Assembly (NCBI RefSeq): GCF_036373705.1
Contig: NC_089851.1
Coordinates: 5,735,920-5,799,919, forward strand
Origin: Amia ocellicauda
Lineage: Eukaryota; Chordata; Actinopteri; Amiiformes; Amiidae
DNA: 64,000 nt
Direction of reading: 5' to 3'
Position 1 is the stretch's first letter. The number at the start of each line of letters is the position of its first letter. Under the pieces are notes generated by a model. It made no database searches. It was not told the DNA's origin and saw only the letters and a program-made list of their open reading frames with translations. Shown here in pieces: positions 50,001 through 61,274 of this stretch. Both the position numbers and the translations under genes were made by a program.

Positions 50001-50653
50001 AGAGCTCAGAGCGAGCGCTGCTGTGTTCATTGGTAAGAGAACCCAAGACACAGAGCTCTGCGTTTCTGTTGGCGTAGGCATATATATGGATGCTTTATTT
50101 GCAATTAAAGAATGAACATGGCCTGTGCTGTAGCACTATGTACAGTCTAACACCCGTCGTTTTCCTGTGTCAGGGGCCCTTCTTGAGAAGACGGAGAAGA
50201 GCTTCTTCAACGTCATTCCAAGGATGAGACTCCACAAAGGTACGAGGACGTCTCTGATTCATTTCTTTGAGTGCTTTGATGCCAGTTCAATAACACAAAA
50301 GAATAAATGGAAATGAGGAACTTAGTTTACCAGTGGCCCAGTGCGTGATGAATTATTCCTGCAACTGTGACACGATCACTAAAACTGTAATGGCCCACTA
50401 AAGAAAATCCAACTCGCCATGGTGGCACTTGCCCATCATTACACTTGGTCAGCAGTGCTATCTTGAGAAGCTTTTGATTTGAGGCTTCAGTACTGGACCC
50501 TATAAGTTATCTGTGAACCTGCCGTGCAAAATGAATCTCCAGCATGTTTCTCTCGTCCCAGGTCTCTCTCGCCTTCTAAAGGACTCTGATTCAAGGGTCC
50601 AGAAGATGGCAGCAGAAGCCAAGTTCGGCTTCCAATCCGGCCTCGAGCCATAA
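38017..50653 (+). CDS. Maestro-type HEAT-repeat protein (MROH family), 5' end unresolved
   Basis: Twenty-two exons join in frame to at least 951 residues: 38017-38044, 39063-39208, 39445-39603, 40059-40190, 40272-40382, 40676-40755, 42062-42167, 45742-45849, 45988-46120, 46277-46353, 46562-46714, 46926-47074, 47308-47425, 47518-47654, 47767-47904, 48106-48454, 48564-48752, 49084-49233, 49650-49781, 49930-50032, 50174-50239 and 50562-50653. The product is almost all helical HEAT-like repeats, e.g. [19 protein letters not shown] and [18 protein letters not shown]. It ends in a maestro-like C terminus ([38 protein letters not shown]). An acidic stretch ([10 protein letters not shown]) follows the first exon. 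The family role is poorly known. No start codon was found: the first traced exon has no ATG and opens in phase 0, so at least one upstream exon is missing. Which MROH member it is remains open. Confidence 0.8.
40914..42031. mobile_element. Non-autonomous hAT transposon with 8-bp target duplication
   Basis: The left end reads CAGGGGCGTTACTAGAC. The right end, reverse-complemented, reads CATGGCTGTTGCTAGAC, matching 13 of 17. Both sides are flanked by AGCCTGAC (40906-40913 and 42032-42039), a perfect 8-bp duplication as hAT elements make. Sub-terminal GGGGCACAG/GTGCCCC motifs occur near both ends. At 1118 bp it has no recognisable transposase, only a 72-codon minus-strand frame (41742-41524) of unknown nature. 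It lies in the MROH intron, ending 22 bp before an acceptor. Confidence 0.75.
42225..42500. repeat. Fish interspersed repeat (retroelement-type fragment)
   Basis: The stretch contains the very common fish repeat landmarks CATCCATTTTCGAAACC, GGCAATTTAGCATACCCAAT and GTGGGAGGAAACCGGAG, ending in GCAGCAACGCTAAGCACTG. It resembles a widely copied family; its class was not decided here. It lies directly before the Tc1 element in the same intron. Confidence 0.6.
42763..42859. repeat. Near-perfect palindrome, 48-bp arms
   Basis: Inside the Tc1 element, just before the transposase, the arms read CAGGTGTCTTTTATACAG... inward to GCACTCTCTT and mirror exactly around base 42811 with one mismatch (42807 against 42815). 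There is essentially no spacer, so it can form a long hairpin in DNA or RNA. Confidence 0.9.
42902..43915 (+). pseudogene. Tc1-like transposase with one nonsense codon
   Basis: The frame starts at [20 protein letters not shown] and would be 337 residues, but a TGA at 43775-43777 stops it after 291. Beyond the stop the same frame continues unbroken ([19 protein letters not shown]) to TAA at 43913-43915. The paired-type helix-turn-helix domains span about residues 1-120. The catalytic triad is present: D in WSDET, D in HDNDPKHT and E in LNPIENLW. The stop lies at CCT TGA where related elements have CCT CGA, a single CpG-type C-to-T change. An in-frame ATG at 42818 lies in the palindrome and is unlikely to be used. 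Confidence 0.9.
45222..45322. repeat. Inverted repeat, MITE-like
   Basis: Arms 45222-45258 and 45290-45322 pair with a small gap: TGCTCCCGTACACTGTCTC against TGCTCCCACAGTTTC, then a shared GCAAGTGTT. It lies in the large MROH intron 42168-45741. No target duplication was established. Confidence 0.5.
46166..46216. repeat. (TG)n microsatellite, interrupted
   Basis: GT-rich tract in the MROH intron between 46120 and 46277, broken by C and CAG interruptions. Confidence 0.85.
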
Positions 50654-50788
50654 TGCACGAGGCTGGGGACACGGTGGCGCCTCCTGACTGTGGAGGAGAG
50701 GGTGACGTTACTGGGACAGACAAAGACCGAGGCTAGCGTCTCCCAGGGCACCGCAGCTCTGCCTGCTGTGTCCGCCCCCCAGACGCTA

Positions 50789-51045
50789 CACACTACTATG
50801 TAGTGAGACGCACGATGTAGTGAGACGCACGCACTGTGTAGTGAGACACACTGTGTAGTGAGACGCACGCACTGTGTAGTGAGACGCACACACTGTAGTA
50901 AGACGCACACACTGTGTAGTGAGAGGCACACACTATGTAGTGAGACGCACACACTGTGTAGTGAGACGCATGCACTGTGTAGTGAGACACGCACAATGTA
51001 GTGAGACGCACGCGCTGTGTAGTGAGACGCACGCACTGTGTACGG
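50789..51045. repeat. Minisatellite in the MROH 3' UTR, about 22-bp unit
   Basis: About eleven to twelve copies of a unit close to GTAGTGAGACGCACGCACTG, some shortened. It begins about 135 bp after the MROH stop codon and before its poly(A) signals. The long open frames on its minus strand are a by-product of the repeat. Confidence 0.9.
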
Positions 51046-51394
51046 AGACTAATTAATTTGTATTTTAGAAATGCATTTAATGATTGTTTTGTTATTTTGA
51101 TTGTTTTTGAGTTTTATGCATTTGCTTTTGTTTATGAATTGTTGGTTTGAAAATGTGATTTGGATTTTAAGCAAAAGACAATGTAAAATACATAGTGTTT
51201 GCAGTCTCAGGGGTGAATTATGTCCCTAATGGCGCCTCTTACTCCTAAGGCCTGTGACGGTTCTTAACCCTGGAAGCATCCTGTGCTGGTCCAGACACAG
51301 CGCAGCCAAAGATCCTTTGTTTAAACAAGATAGTCAACTCCATCTATTTAATATTGGATCACTCGTCTTACTTGAAGTCCTTTTGCACAGTAAA

Positions 51395-51411
51395 AATAAA
51401 GGGAAAATAAA
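51395..51411 (+). promoter_or_regulatory. Poly(A) signals of the MROH gene
   Basis: Two AATAAA hexamers (51395-51400 and 51406-51411), about 740 bp after the stop. Confidence 0.5.
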
Positions 51412-54010
51412 GAGATTTAAAACATATGAATCTGCTGTTTTTCATGTATTGATGCTGTTGTGTTTAACATTTTCATAGAGCATGAATAGAAAACTGCCCA
51501 AAGGGTTCATGCAAACCTTTCAGTATATGATCTAAGGGCCATGGGCCAGTCCATGCTGTAAAGCTGGCTGCACTTATGCGAACTGCAGAAGGCATCCTTG
51601 AGTATGAGGCAGGAGAGGTGTCCCAGCAGGCGACGGAAACCCCCACAATGAGCACCACAGTCTTGAGGAGGTGGCAGGAGACAGACGTCAAAACTAAAAT
51701 GGCACATTTTGACTTGGGTGTCCTTTGAATTCAAACTCCAGACTTGATTTTAAATGCTCTACGCAGGTGTAAATCAGGAGTGTCAAAACAAGCTTTTTGT
51801 TTGCAGACTTAAAAACCCAGTCCTTGGTCCCTCACACTTGGCACTCTGGTTACTGATGCGGTCATGAAATCTCTGGGGAACCTTGTGTGTTCCTGTGTGT
51901 CTTTTCAATACAAAGCCCAGATGCTGAGAATTGTGTACTGTAGCCAAAATGCACATTCTTGTCAGTAAAGGTAGTTATATTATTAATAATGATTTTTATA
52001 AAGCACAGCAATACCTACAGTACTTACACATTTGCATCCGATCTGCAATTACAGCGAGTCGACTGTAAAACAATTCAAAATGTCATGTTCCAGAGACAGC
52101 AACTGGGCTGATGTCGAAAACGAAGCACTGCTAACAATTTTTATTACGTGTTAGGAGCACTTACAGAAGTCTTAGTGTGACTGAAACTTGCTGTTACCTT
52201 GTACTTTAGGCAACTGCCTATTGCTAGTATAGCATCATTTAGAAACATTTTTATTTTCATAACCGTTTTATGAGGTTTCCAGTATATATAGTCACATTTT
52301 TAAACACCCCCAGAATATGAGTTTATTGAATAATTTGCTTGCGCATAGTGTTAATTCACCATTTGCTGTATTTCAGTCAGTCTCTTCCAAGCTTACTGAC
52401 ACACGACGTCCACGCTTTGATTTTGAAATGCAGTCTAACTGAAAAACTCCACTACTTTAACGTTGCAAACAACAGGATATGAGAAAACAATCTTTTTTTT
52501 TTAAGATAATAATTTTTATGGACGTTATGATAGCGAGCAAAACAGACACAAGTTATCACGGTTTGCTAACAATATAAAGATATTGTATTCAGTATGGTGT
52601 TCACCTATCATAGTGACTTCCAATAAATCATTAATTTGGTCAGAGCTGCTGCAGAAGGGTATTGCATACAAATCAGAAGGGCCTGCTTCAAACACAGTGT
52701 GAGCTCCGACTTGCTGCAAATTAAGAATGAATAAAACACCAGTGTCGTCTCTTTGGTTATTCACCCTCTCTTACCTAGAAGTGTGATTTTTGGTTAAACA
52801 TCAGTTACTCCAGTTTCTTCCCGTGCACTTTGAAGAAAAGGCAGAGAAAGACCTTCTTAGAAATGTGACTTATATAACTTCATGACTGCGCCATAAACCT
52901 CAAGGTATGACCATAAATCGCAGATAAGCGGAGGCTGAAACACTGGAGTTCATTGCTTTACAAGAGTACAATTGTGGATCATTAGTACATAAAAAAAATC
53001 AAACCAAATAGCCCCCACCTTGCTGCTCTGATTGTATTTAATAATTATATAATAACAGACATCTATAACTTCTATTATATATCGGGGTAGAAGTGAAATT
53101 ATTATTCCTTGACTTCAGGCCTCACAAACTGGCCCAACTGGACTGTGGGGCTTATGACAGTTTACAGATGTGTTTTCTTTGTTTGTGTAACAATTACACA
53201 CACAAAACTCAAATGCAGGGGGGGTTCAAGGCTCAATGGCCTTCATTTGACTCAGGCAACAATGGCCGTGTGGGTACGCACCCATCTCATGAGCAGGGAC
53301 ATGTAAAATGTGCCTTTTGTGGCAGTAGGTGTCTGTGGTGATTGACATTTTTAATTGGACTGATCTATTCTCCTGTATGGGTATATATTCTCTGCAAAGG
53401 GTATTTAAGATTTTGTTCACAGCTGCTCAGTGGAGTTAGTCTTCTGGCACCCAAAGGTATCCTGATTATCCTGATTCCTGACATAAAAATGATGTCTTAC
53501 TATTGGGGGCCTTCCTAATTCCAAAATAAAAAATAAGTTGAAAAAATATAGATGGAAAACGTAGCATTTTTTAAATTGTATCAAGAAACTCTGATTTATA
53601 TTTTATACACCACACCCCTGATCTGCCATGGGATGGTACTGTGGTGCCAAGGCTGTCTACACTTGAATCAAGAGCAACAATACAGTCTTCCTCAGAATAA
53701 AGCAATGCCTTGTTGCCACCTAGTGGAACTTTATTTAACACAAAAAGAAAAGCAAGAAATGTGACAAACGAGTCAGATATTCATTGATAAAATCTATTTT
53801 ACTTCACAGTACATTCATTTCAATCATAATCAGATTTATATACAGTCTAATGAACATAAGCTAAGAATCGCAATTCTGAAGCATCCATTCACACTCACAG
53901 CATTGATAACGTGACACAATATGGTGCCTATTGCAATTAATTTTCCAAATAAGATCTTATGGATTACAAGCAATCATATTAATGATTTACCAACCTCAGA
54001 TCCAAGTGGT

Positions 54011-54014
<4 letters not shown>
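51412..54014. other. Spacer, no gene recognised
   Basis: AT-rich sequence with no open frame that looks conserved on either strand and no clear transposon ends. Confidence 0.5.
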
Positions 54015-54079
<65 letters not shown>

Positions 54080-54086
54080 AGATATA
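54015..54086. repeat. Compound (TC)n(TA)n(GATA)n microsatellite
   Basis: TC, then TA, then TAGATA units run directly into the left end of the second Tc1 element. Confidence 0.9.
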
Positions 54087-55303
54087 CACTCACCTACAGG
54101 ATTATTAGGAACACCATACTAATACTGTGTTTGACCCCCTTTCGCCTTCAGAACTGCCTTAATTCTACGTGGCATTGATTCAACAAGGTGCTGAAAGCAT
54201 TCTTTAGAAATGTTGGCCCATATTGATAGGATAGCATCTTGCAGTTGATGGAGATTTGTGGGATGCACATCCAGGGCACGAAGCTCCCGTTCCACCACAT
54301 CCCAAAGATGCTCTATTGGGTTGAGATCTGGTGACTGTGGGGGCCAGTTTAGTACAGTGAACTCATTGTCATGTTCAAGAAACCAATTTGAAATGATTCA
54401 ACCTTTGTGACATGGTGCATTATCCTGCTGGAAGTAGCCATCAGAGGATGGGTACATGGTGGTCATAAAGGGATGGACATGGTCAGAAACAATGCTCAGG
54501 TAGGCCGTGGCATTTAAACGATGCCCAATTGGCACTAAGGGGCCTAAAGTGTGCCAAGAAAACATCCCCCACACCATTACACCACCACCACCAGCCTGCA
54601 CAGTGGTAACAAGGCATGATGGATCCATGTTCTCATTCTGTTTACGCCAAATTCTGACTCTACCATCTGAATGTCTCAACAGAAATCGAGACTCATCAGA
54701 CCAGGCAACATTTTTCCAGTCTTCAACTGTCCAATTTTGGTGAGCTTGTGCAAATTGTAGCCTCTTTTTCCTATTTGTAGTGGAGATGAGTGGTACCCGG
54801 TGGGGTCTTCTGCCGTTGTAGCCCATCCGCCTCAAGGTTGTACGTGTTGTGGCTTCACAAATGCTTTGCTGCATACCTCGGTTGTAACGAGTAGTTATTT
54901 CAGTCAAAGTTGCTCTTCAATCAGCTTGAATCAGTCGGCCCATTCTCCTCTGACCTCTAGCATCAACAAGGCATTTTCGCCCACAGGACTGCCGCATACT
55001 GGATGTTTTTCCCTTTTCACACCATTCTTTGTAAACCCTAGAAATGGTTGTGCGTGAAAATCCCAGTAACTGATCAGATTGTGAAATACTCAGACCGGCC
55101 CGTCTGGCACCAACAACCATGCCACGCTCAAAATTGCTTAAATCACCTTTCTTTCCCATTCAGACATTCAGTTTGGAGTTCAGGAGATTGTCTTGACCAG
55201 GACCACACCCCTAAATGCATTGAACTGCCATGTGATTGGTTGGTTAGATAATTGCATTAATGAGAAATTGAACAGGTGTTCCTAATAATCCTTTAGGTGA
55301 GTG
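54087..55303 (-). mobile_element. Tc1-like transposon inserted in microsatellite DNA
   Basis: A 1217-bp element flanked by TA (54085-54086 and 55304-55305). The terminal inverted repeats are short: CACTCACCTACAGGATTATT on the left and the complement of AATAATCCTTTAGGTGAGTG on the right. The two differ at one base over the outer 20. The repeats continue into GGAACACC. It belongs to a different Tc1 family from the 42.5 kb copy. Confidence 0.9.
54119..55159 (-). pseudogene. Tc1-like transposase with two nonsense codons
   Basis: Frame from MGKKGDLSNFERGMVVGAR (55159) to the TAG at 54119-54121, 346 residues if uninterrupted. In-frame TGA codons lie at 54917-54919 (after RLIQAD) and 54398-54400 (after NAPCHKG). 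There is no frameshift. The DDE residues are present in WSDES, QQDNAPCH and LNPIEHLW. Both stops can be explained by C-to-T changes in CGA-type codons. The copy is dead but not old. Confidence 0.88.
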
Positions 55304-55344
55304 TATATATATAGATATATAGACAGATAGATAGATATGGCTTG

Positions 55345-55408
<64 letters not shown>

Positions 55409-55410
55409 TA
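55304..55410. repeat. (GATA)n microsatellite
   Basis: TATA/GATA tract continuing from the right end of the Tc1 element, with a long uninterrupted TAGA/GATA run from about 55341. Confidence 0.95.
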
Positions 55411-55525
55411 AAATCAATAATAAAATATTACATATGAACCTGTTAAAATAACTATAATTTAGTACTTTTTTCTATTGTGATATTTTCTTCCCTGTTTTCT
55501 TTCTGGTCTGTGTGCATCTCGGCAG

Positions 55526-55706
55526 ACCTAAAATAAAAGATGTATTTTTTTCATTAGCATCATTTGAACATGAACCAAATCCAGTCTTTGCAGCATCAGC
55601 AGCAGGCAGTGAGGGGGGGAGGCTGACAGTCAGTCCTCAGGTGCAGAGGCTGCTGGGAGTTGTGGACAGTATTGCTAGTGGATTAGCCCAGTTCCTTTCT
55701 AAATAG
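55526..55706 (+). CDS. Possible orphan terminal exon, unknown product
   Basis: A long pyrimidine tract and CAG (55523-55525) precede an open frame ending in TAG at 55704-55706. It would be joined in phase 2. The frame ends in a plausible amphipathic helix (VQRLLGVVDSIASGLAQFL) after an alanine/glycine-rich linker. I do not recognise the family, and no matching upstream exon was found on the plus strand. A frame this short may be chance. It overlaps the expected place of the last exon of the minus-strand SLC22 gene. Confidence 0.2.
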
Positions 55707-55860
55707 CTGTAGTGTACGCCTATATGTCTGGACATGCCGTCCTGACTTCACCACCCATTATAAGCGTCTGTCACAGCCTCTCTGATTGGTTATTCAAGAG
55801 TGAATGCCTCCCTACAACATTATTGCTGGCATAAGAGACGATGAGATTTACAAAACTCAC

Positions 55861-58800
55861 TTTGTCTTTGCTTGGAAATGATCTGTGTGGTCCGGCAGCT
55901 CTGTGTTCAGTGTTTCGGGCAGTAGGAAGCAAAGGGCTGCTCCAAATAATGGTGCCACTCCATATATGACCATGGGAATGGACTCGTGATATACCTCCAG
56001 CAGTCGGATCAAAGGAGCCACAATGCCAGCCACGCGGGCAGCCATGGAGGACAAACCAACACCGTTCTGCCTGAAACAACCGGATAAACAAATAGCTGGC
56101 TACACTTAATCACAAAATACATTTAATTGCCGTTGAAGTGGTGGTTTATCCTTCTTAGTTTAGTGGCTTACTGGTTATGCCCTTTCACACATCGGTTGTC
56201 ACACATTATTTAAAAGCCCTTTAGAGTTAGTTACATCAGCCTTCATGGACGACCGCAGCACACGTTGGACCCTGTAATGTTTTACGTTTTGATAATTGGC
56301 TCAAGATCAAATGGTTAACTAGGCTGAGCCACCTGTGACCCGTATGATACTGCAGAAAGACAAACAAACAAGGAAAACAGGAAACTACTTAGATTATGTG
56401 GTTATTATCTAAAAGAAAATTGCTAAACTGCTTATATTAGTATGCAAAGAGAAAGTTTGCTAGAAAAGACCATCCCATCTCCACAACCAGAAGACCGATT
56501 ATGGAGCATGAATTAACTTCGGACAGACACGAGTCTCCTGCAGAACCGACGCTCACCTCACCACGGTGGGAAACACCTCTGCTGAATACACGTAGCAGAT
56601 GGAGAAGGAGGAGGCAATGCCGAACTTCCCCAGAACTGCGAGTGCTGTAACAGCGACTGGTATGTCTGGAGGAGAGGAGACAGTAATTACATGATACAAA
56701 CCACACCAGGACGCCCTGAGGAAGTCATTGAGGGATTGCAGACTGATTTTAATTAAATCTGCAATCATACCAAACCAATAACAAGCATAATTCAACAACA
56801 ACATACTTATACATTAACTTGGGAGACTACATGGGGACTTGATTCAAGTCTTTAAAATCATGAAAGGCATCGACCACATCAATCCAGAGGAGCTTTTCCA
56901 GATCAGCAGGGACACACGCACCCGGGGACACAAATGGAAATTGGGCTTCAAGGCATTCAAGACAGAAAACAGGAGACACTTCTTCACACAGAGGCGTCAC
57001 AATCTGAACAAACTCTCCAGCGATGTGGCTGAAGCTGAAAACTTGGAAACACTCAAAAATAGACTGGATAGGATCCTTGGATCACTTAGTTATTAATGGA
57101 CACCAAACAAGCACGATGGGGCGAATGGCCTCCTCTCGTTTGGACACTTTATGTTCTTATTTATATGAATGTTACAATTTTCTGTAAATTACCTGGAGGA
57201 ACAGCCAGGATAAGGAGACAAGAAATTCCACCAAAGACTAACACAAGGCTCTGACATTTCTTCCTCCCAAATCTCTCAATCATCGGGATACACCCAAGGC
57301 GAGCTGGCAGCTCCACAAGGCCAAAGATAAACTGTGTCAAGTAAATATCCAGACCGAAATTTCCAACATTCAGTCCCAGGCCATAGTAGACCAAGCTGTT
57401 CACAAACCTGCCATGAAACAATGCACAACACAATCAATCACACATCCGCACAACAAATAATGCAGTGTAGTTCCAATCCTTGGAAACACAATCAAGACCG
57501 TGAAAGGACGGGATGTAAAATAAATAAATGGAAATATCATCTTAGCCGTTGTCTAAACTTACCAGACATAGCACATAACAACTGTGACCCTCCTTAGGTA
57601 GGGTATTCTAAACAGATCCAACATATTGCCAGTTTTGCATGCAGATTCAGCTTCCATCTTCAGAGAAATGAAATTAGTTTCAAATGGATTGGTTGAACAT
57701 GCATCTGCTCAGTTAGATATCTCACACACTGGACTGAAAAGATTATACACAACACAGTAGATGATTTGTGTAATTCTGGCTGTTTTGCAAGCATTTATAA
57801 TCAGTTTAACTTACACAATTGCAAAATAAAACCCACAAAGAAATGCACATAATGATGCCCATTGAGGTAATTCTAGGGCTGTGGAAACAACCACAGTTAG
57901 CAGATGTTCTCCAAGGGAGATAAAACATACAGCTCTACATTGAAAACATTCACACTAATACTAAATACTATTTCAAAGCTTCAAAGTCTAGTTCTGACAG
58001 AATTTGGCCAATTTTCCCGGAAGCGCATTACCTTGTCAAGCAGAGCTTCCGAAACGGTCCTTTTATTGACTCGGGCCGCTTTTAAAATCAGCTTCTTTGC
58101 CGCTTCTGTTTTTCCTTGGGTCAACAGCCACCTGGCAGACTCTGGCAGAACCCTGTCAAGAACATGCCCCACAACCGACATGACGGTGCGTTTCCCTGTT
58201 TAACATGCACACTATACACAGTGAGATTTACAGATTAAGGTGTTTCTCTAGCTGAACACAGATGCCAAGGTATCTTTTCTCACGTTCCCACAAGGAGGAA
58301 CCTTCAAAAACAACAGAGCCAACCGTCCTGCAAATAAGAAGGCGCTAAACTCAAAATACAGTTTAAAATATATGCAGTAACACTTTACAGGTGATCTCCA
58401 TAATGACAGTATTAACATAGTAAGTACTCAGTAAATGCACCCCAGTTACTCATAAGAAGTGTAATTATGCATTTGTTAACATGTCCTTAACGTGTAAAAA
58501 ATGGGTCATGCATTATTACTGTTCTTAACTAAGATGTAGTTACCGAGTACCTACTATGTAACTAGGGAGACCTATTGTGAAGTATTAGCATATATACATT
58601 TATTTTAAAGGTATTTCCTGGTGTCTCCTGCGATTTAGCTCCTGCTGCATAATGAACTGCATTATTAAATGGACTTCAGGTTTGTTCTTAGTCTCTGACA
58701 CAATAATCCAATTAAGGACAATTAAGGAATTCTGACGACTCAGGATAATCCGAGAATGATAATCGGGGGTCCACTTTTGTGCGTTTTCACTTTTGTTTTA

Positions 58801-61192
58801 ATACAAATGTCTGTTAGATGCAGTTTGTTTTAACTTGCAGAAACTGGGCCTGCAGCTAGATTTTACTTTGTGAAGAAGACTACAATCCCAGTATCCCTCT
58901 CACCAGTAATACACGGCAAACCCAGCAACGGGAGCAGACAGCACGAGCTGCAACGTCCTCCAGTCTCGGATGGCGTACGCGATGCCAGCCAAGAGCATCA
59001 GTCCGACCGCAAAGAACCCATGAGAAAAGATGGTGCAGAAAGACCGTTTGGAAATCCCAGACCATTCGGTGCCTGACAATGCCAATTTGTTCAGGAAAAT
59101 AGTAAAGTGTGTTAATGACAGCCAGCAAGAACAACAAGTATATTTTATTTCTTATGAAAAGGAATGATAAAATAGATGCAACATAAAAATAAAATCATAA
59201 TTTTAAAGCTGTGAAGTAAAGCATTAAACTTGCACTCTCTCAAAAGAGATTGTTTAGATGCTGTCCTCTAATTGTAGAATATCTGGCAGTGACTGGTAAG
59301 CATCTATTTCAACATTTTCCATTCCTAAAGGTACTTAAAAGAAAGTTTCAGGTTAAAAAAGATGTGCTGGTTAACTAATTCCAGAGGTGGATCATTAATA
59401 GTCATAACAGAGATTACTTTTGATCAGCAGAAGTGCAGCATACCACAAACGCACCAAAGTGTAAAAAGCAAACAGTAGAAAAGTAGAGAATGGGGAGTCC
59501 GTACCTAAAACGAACATGTTAATGGTTAACCCTGATATGGTCATCCCAACCACAAACCTCAGCACAATATATACGTAAATGTTGGGTGAAAAGGCGGTTC
59601 CGACACCAAACAGAAACTGCAGCAGGAAGGAGAGCAAAATAACCGACCGGCGACCAAACCTGCAAAGAGGGAAAATTACAATCGCTCAGTTCCGTGTGGG
59701 GTTTTCAAAACCTCACATCCACCAATGAACACTAGATTCATTCTATAAAGTGCTACACTGTGTGTGTTTGTGTACAGGAGGTCAAATCAGTCTGGCACAC
59801 TGGACGTTGGCTATCGGACAGCAGATTATACTGGCTCATTAGTGTACAGTAAACTGGGAATTGAGCCAAGTCAAGGTTTGCGATTCACACAGCGTAACAA
59901 CAATGTGCTTAGTTTAAAAAAAAAATAAAGCTAACACAAAAAAAGACAATAGATTTAAAACACTACCAACAATCCTTTCAATATTTTGTTTTTCACACTG
60001 TCAACTTGGTTCTTTTAAAATTTGAACTTTGCAAACCCAACCTGTGCAGCACATTCAAAACTGCGCAGTTTGTCTAGTATTTACTTGTCTCGTTTCTCTG
60101 TGTGCTTTTCTGTGAACTTCAAGAGTGGAGAAAGGGTCCGTTTACTCTCAAACCACAGTGGGAGGAAGTGCATTTAACCAAGCAACAAATATGTGAGCAA
60201 TTATTTAATAATATTACACATTTCAGATATGACATGTCTACATTTATTTAAGGGGGCATAAATAATAATATGAATATTAATAACAACAACTTTAGTCTTA
60301 GAGTTCCTTTACATTATTCCAGGTATAAAACAGTCCCTTGTTGTTATTCATTGCATATGTATATAACTTCCAAGATGTAGTCACATTTAAAAAGAAAAAA
60401 CAATAACAGTGGGCCACTACAATCCAGATGTGTCAATATCCATTAATACAGGTGTACGTAAGACAGGGAAGACCGATACCTGTCTGCCAGGGGCCCAAAG
60501 ACCATGGCTCCAACCAGCAGACCGGCCATGTACAAAGACTGAGACACCTCGTTCAGCCCACTGCTGTCACAAACCAGACTAAACTGAAGGGGAAAAGATG
60601 AGAAAATCAAGTCCAATAAAAGGATAATTTTTAATATTTGTTAAGCAAATATATAGATGACATTGTTACTGCAGCCTGGTCTTCAGGACAAGATCTTATT
60701 GTAGTCTGTGATTCACTTACTATACAGTCTTTAACGGAGGTGTCCGATTGAACAGCGTTAGGTTTCTCTGCCAGGCTCCCTTTCATTCACTCAACAAGAA
60801 TTGAAAAACGTACAAACCTCAGTCACCAATGTGGATGCAGACTGTGAAGAATGATACACCCATCCATCACTACACCCTGCTGTGCCGTTAAGTCCATAGA
60901 GCTTAATGGACTCAATATCCCAGTCAACTGGAGTAAACATTGTACAGGTTTGGTAGGCGCCATGGTCATCTCTGGGGATGGTCAGATTCCACTGCTCTTC
61001 TCTGGTCAAGTTGGAGTCCAGATGCAGGATCCAGTCCGTTTTACACTGATGTGGAAAGGTTTGACCAGTGAAGACTTGGCCAAACATATGGAATGCGTTG
61101 AATAAGTTGGGAAGGCATATTGCCAAAAGCAAATGTTTCTGAAATGTACCAAATTCCCCAACAGCTGTGAGAATCTCCCCAAAGTAACTCAT
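55861..61192 (-). CDS. SLC22A13-like organic anion transporter (copy 2), terminal exon unresolved
   Basis: Nine exons on the minus strand: 61192-60818, 60583-60480, 59659-59505, 59072-58904, 58152-58032, 57657-57563, 57407-57193, 56665-56557 and 56070-55861. They join in frame to 517 residues plus a split codon. The product is a major-facilitator carrier with [20 protein letters not shown], an NLT/NGT-bearing first extracellular loop, the canonical loop motif [48 protein letters not shown] and [15 protein letters not shown]. All parts resemble SLC22A13. The last short exon should lie in 55500-55780. Acceptors near 55750 and 55582 both give short tails, and I could not choose between them. Exons 2-9 equal those of copy 1 in length. 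The substrate is unknown. Confidence 0.88.
56824..57160 (+). mobile_element. LINE 3' end (CR1/L2-like), 5'-truncated
   Basis: The translation from about 56839 ([16 protein letters not shown], then [33 protein letters not shown]) is the typical tail of a LINE reverse-transcriptase ORF. It is followed by a short 3' UTR ending in TTCTTAT-type sequence. It lies in an intron of the minus-strand SLC22 gene, in the opposite direction. Which LINE clade it belongs to is inferred from memory. Confidence 0.7.
58376..58590. mobile_element. MITE-like foldback element
   Basis: The two ends are inverted copies: ACTTTACAGGTGATCTCC on the left and, reverse-complemented, ACTTCACAATAGGTCTCC on the right. An inner ACATAGTAAGTACTCAGTAA pairs with ACATAGTAGGTACTCGGTAA. 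No coding sequence. It sits in the SLC22 copy 2 intron between 58152 and 58904. Confidence 0.55.
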
Positions 61193-61274
61193 GACTCTGT
61201 ACAGTGCTGAACTGTCTCTTTCAAAAGTAGGGGTTCGGTCTCTTAACCAGTGACAAATTAACATATAATTTCAC

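Noticed and set aside
50500-51036. 178-codon minus-strand frame rich in HYTV/SLHS repeats
   Set aside because: Translation of the 3' UTR minisatellite; no real protein.
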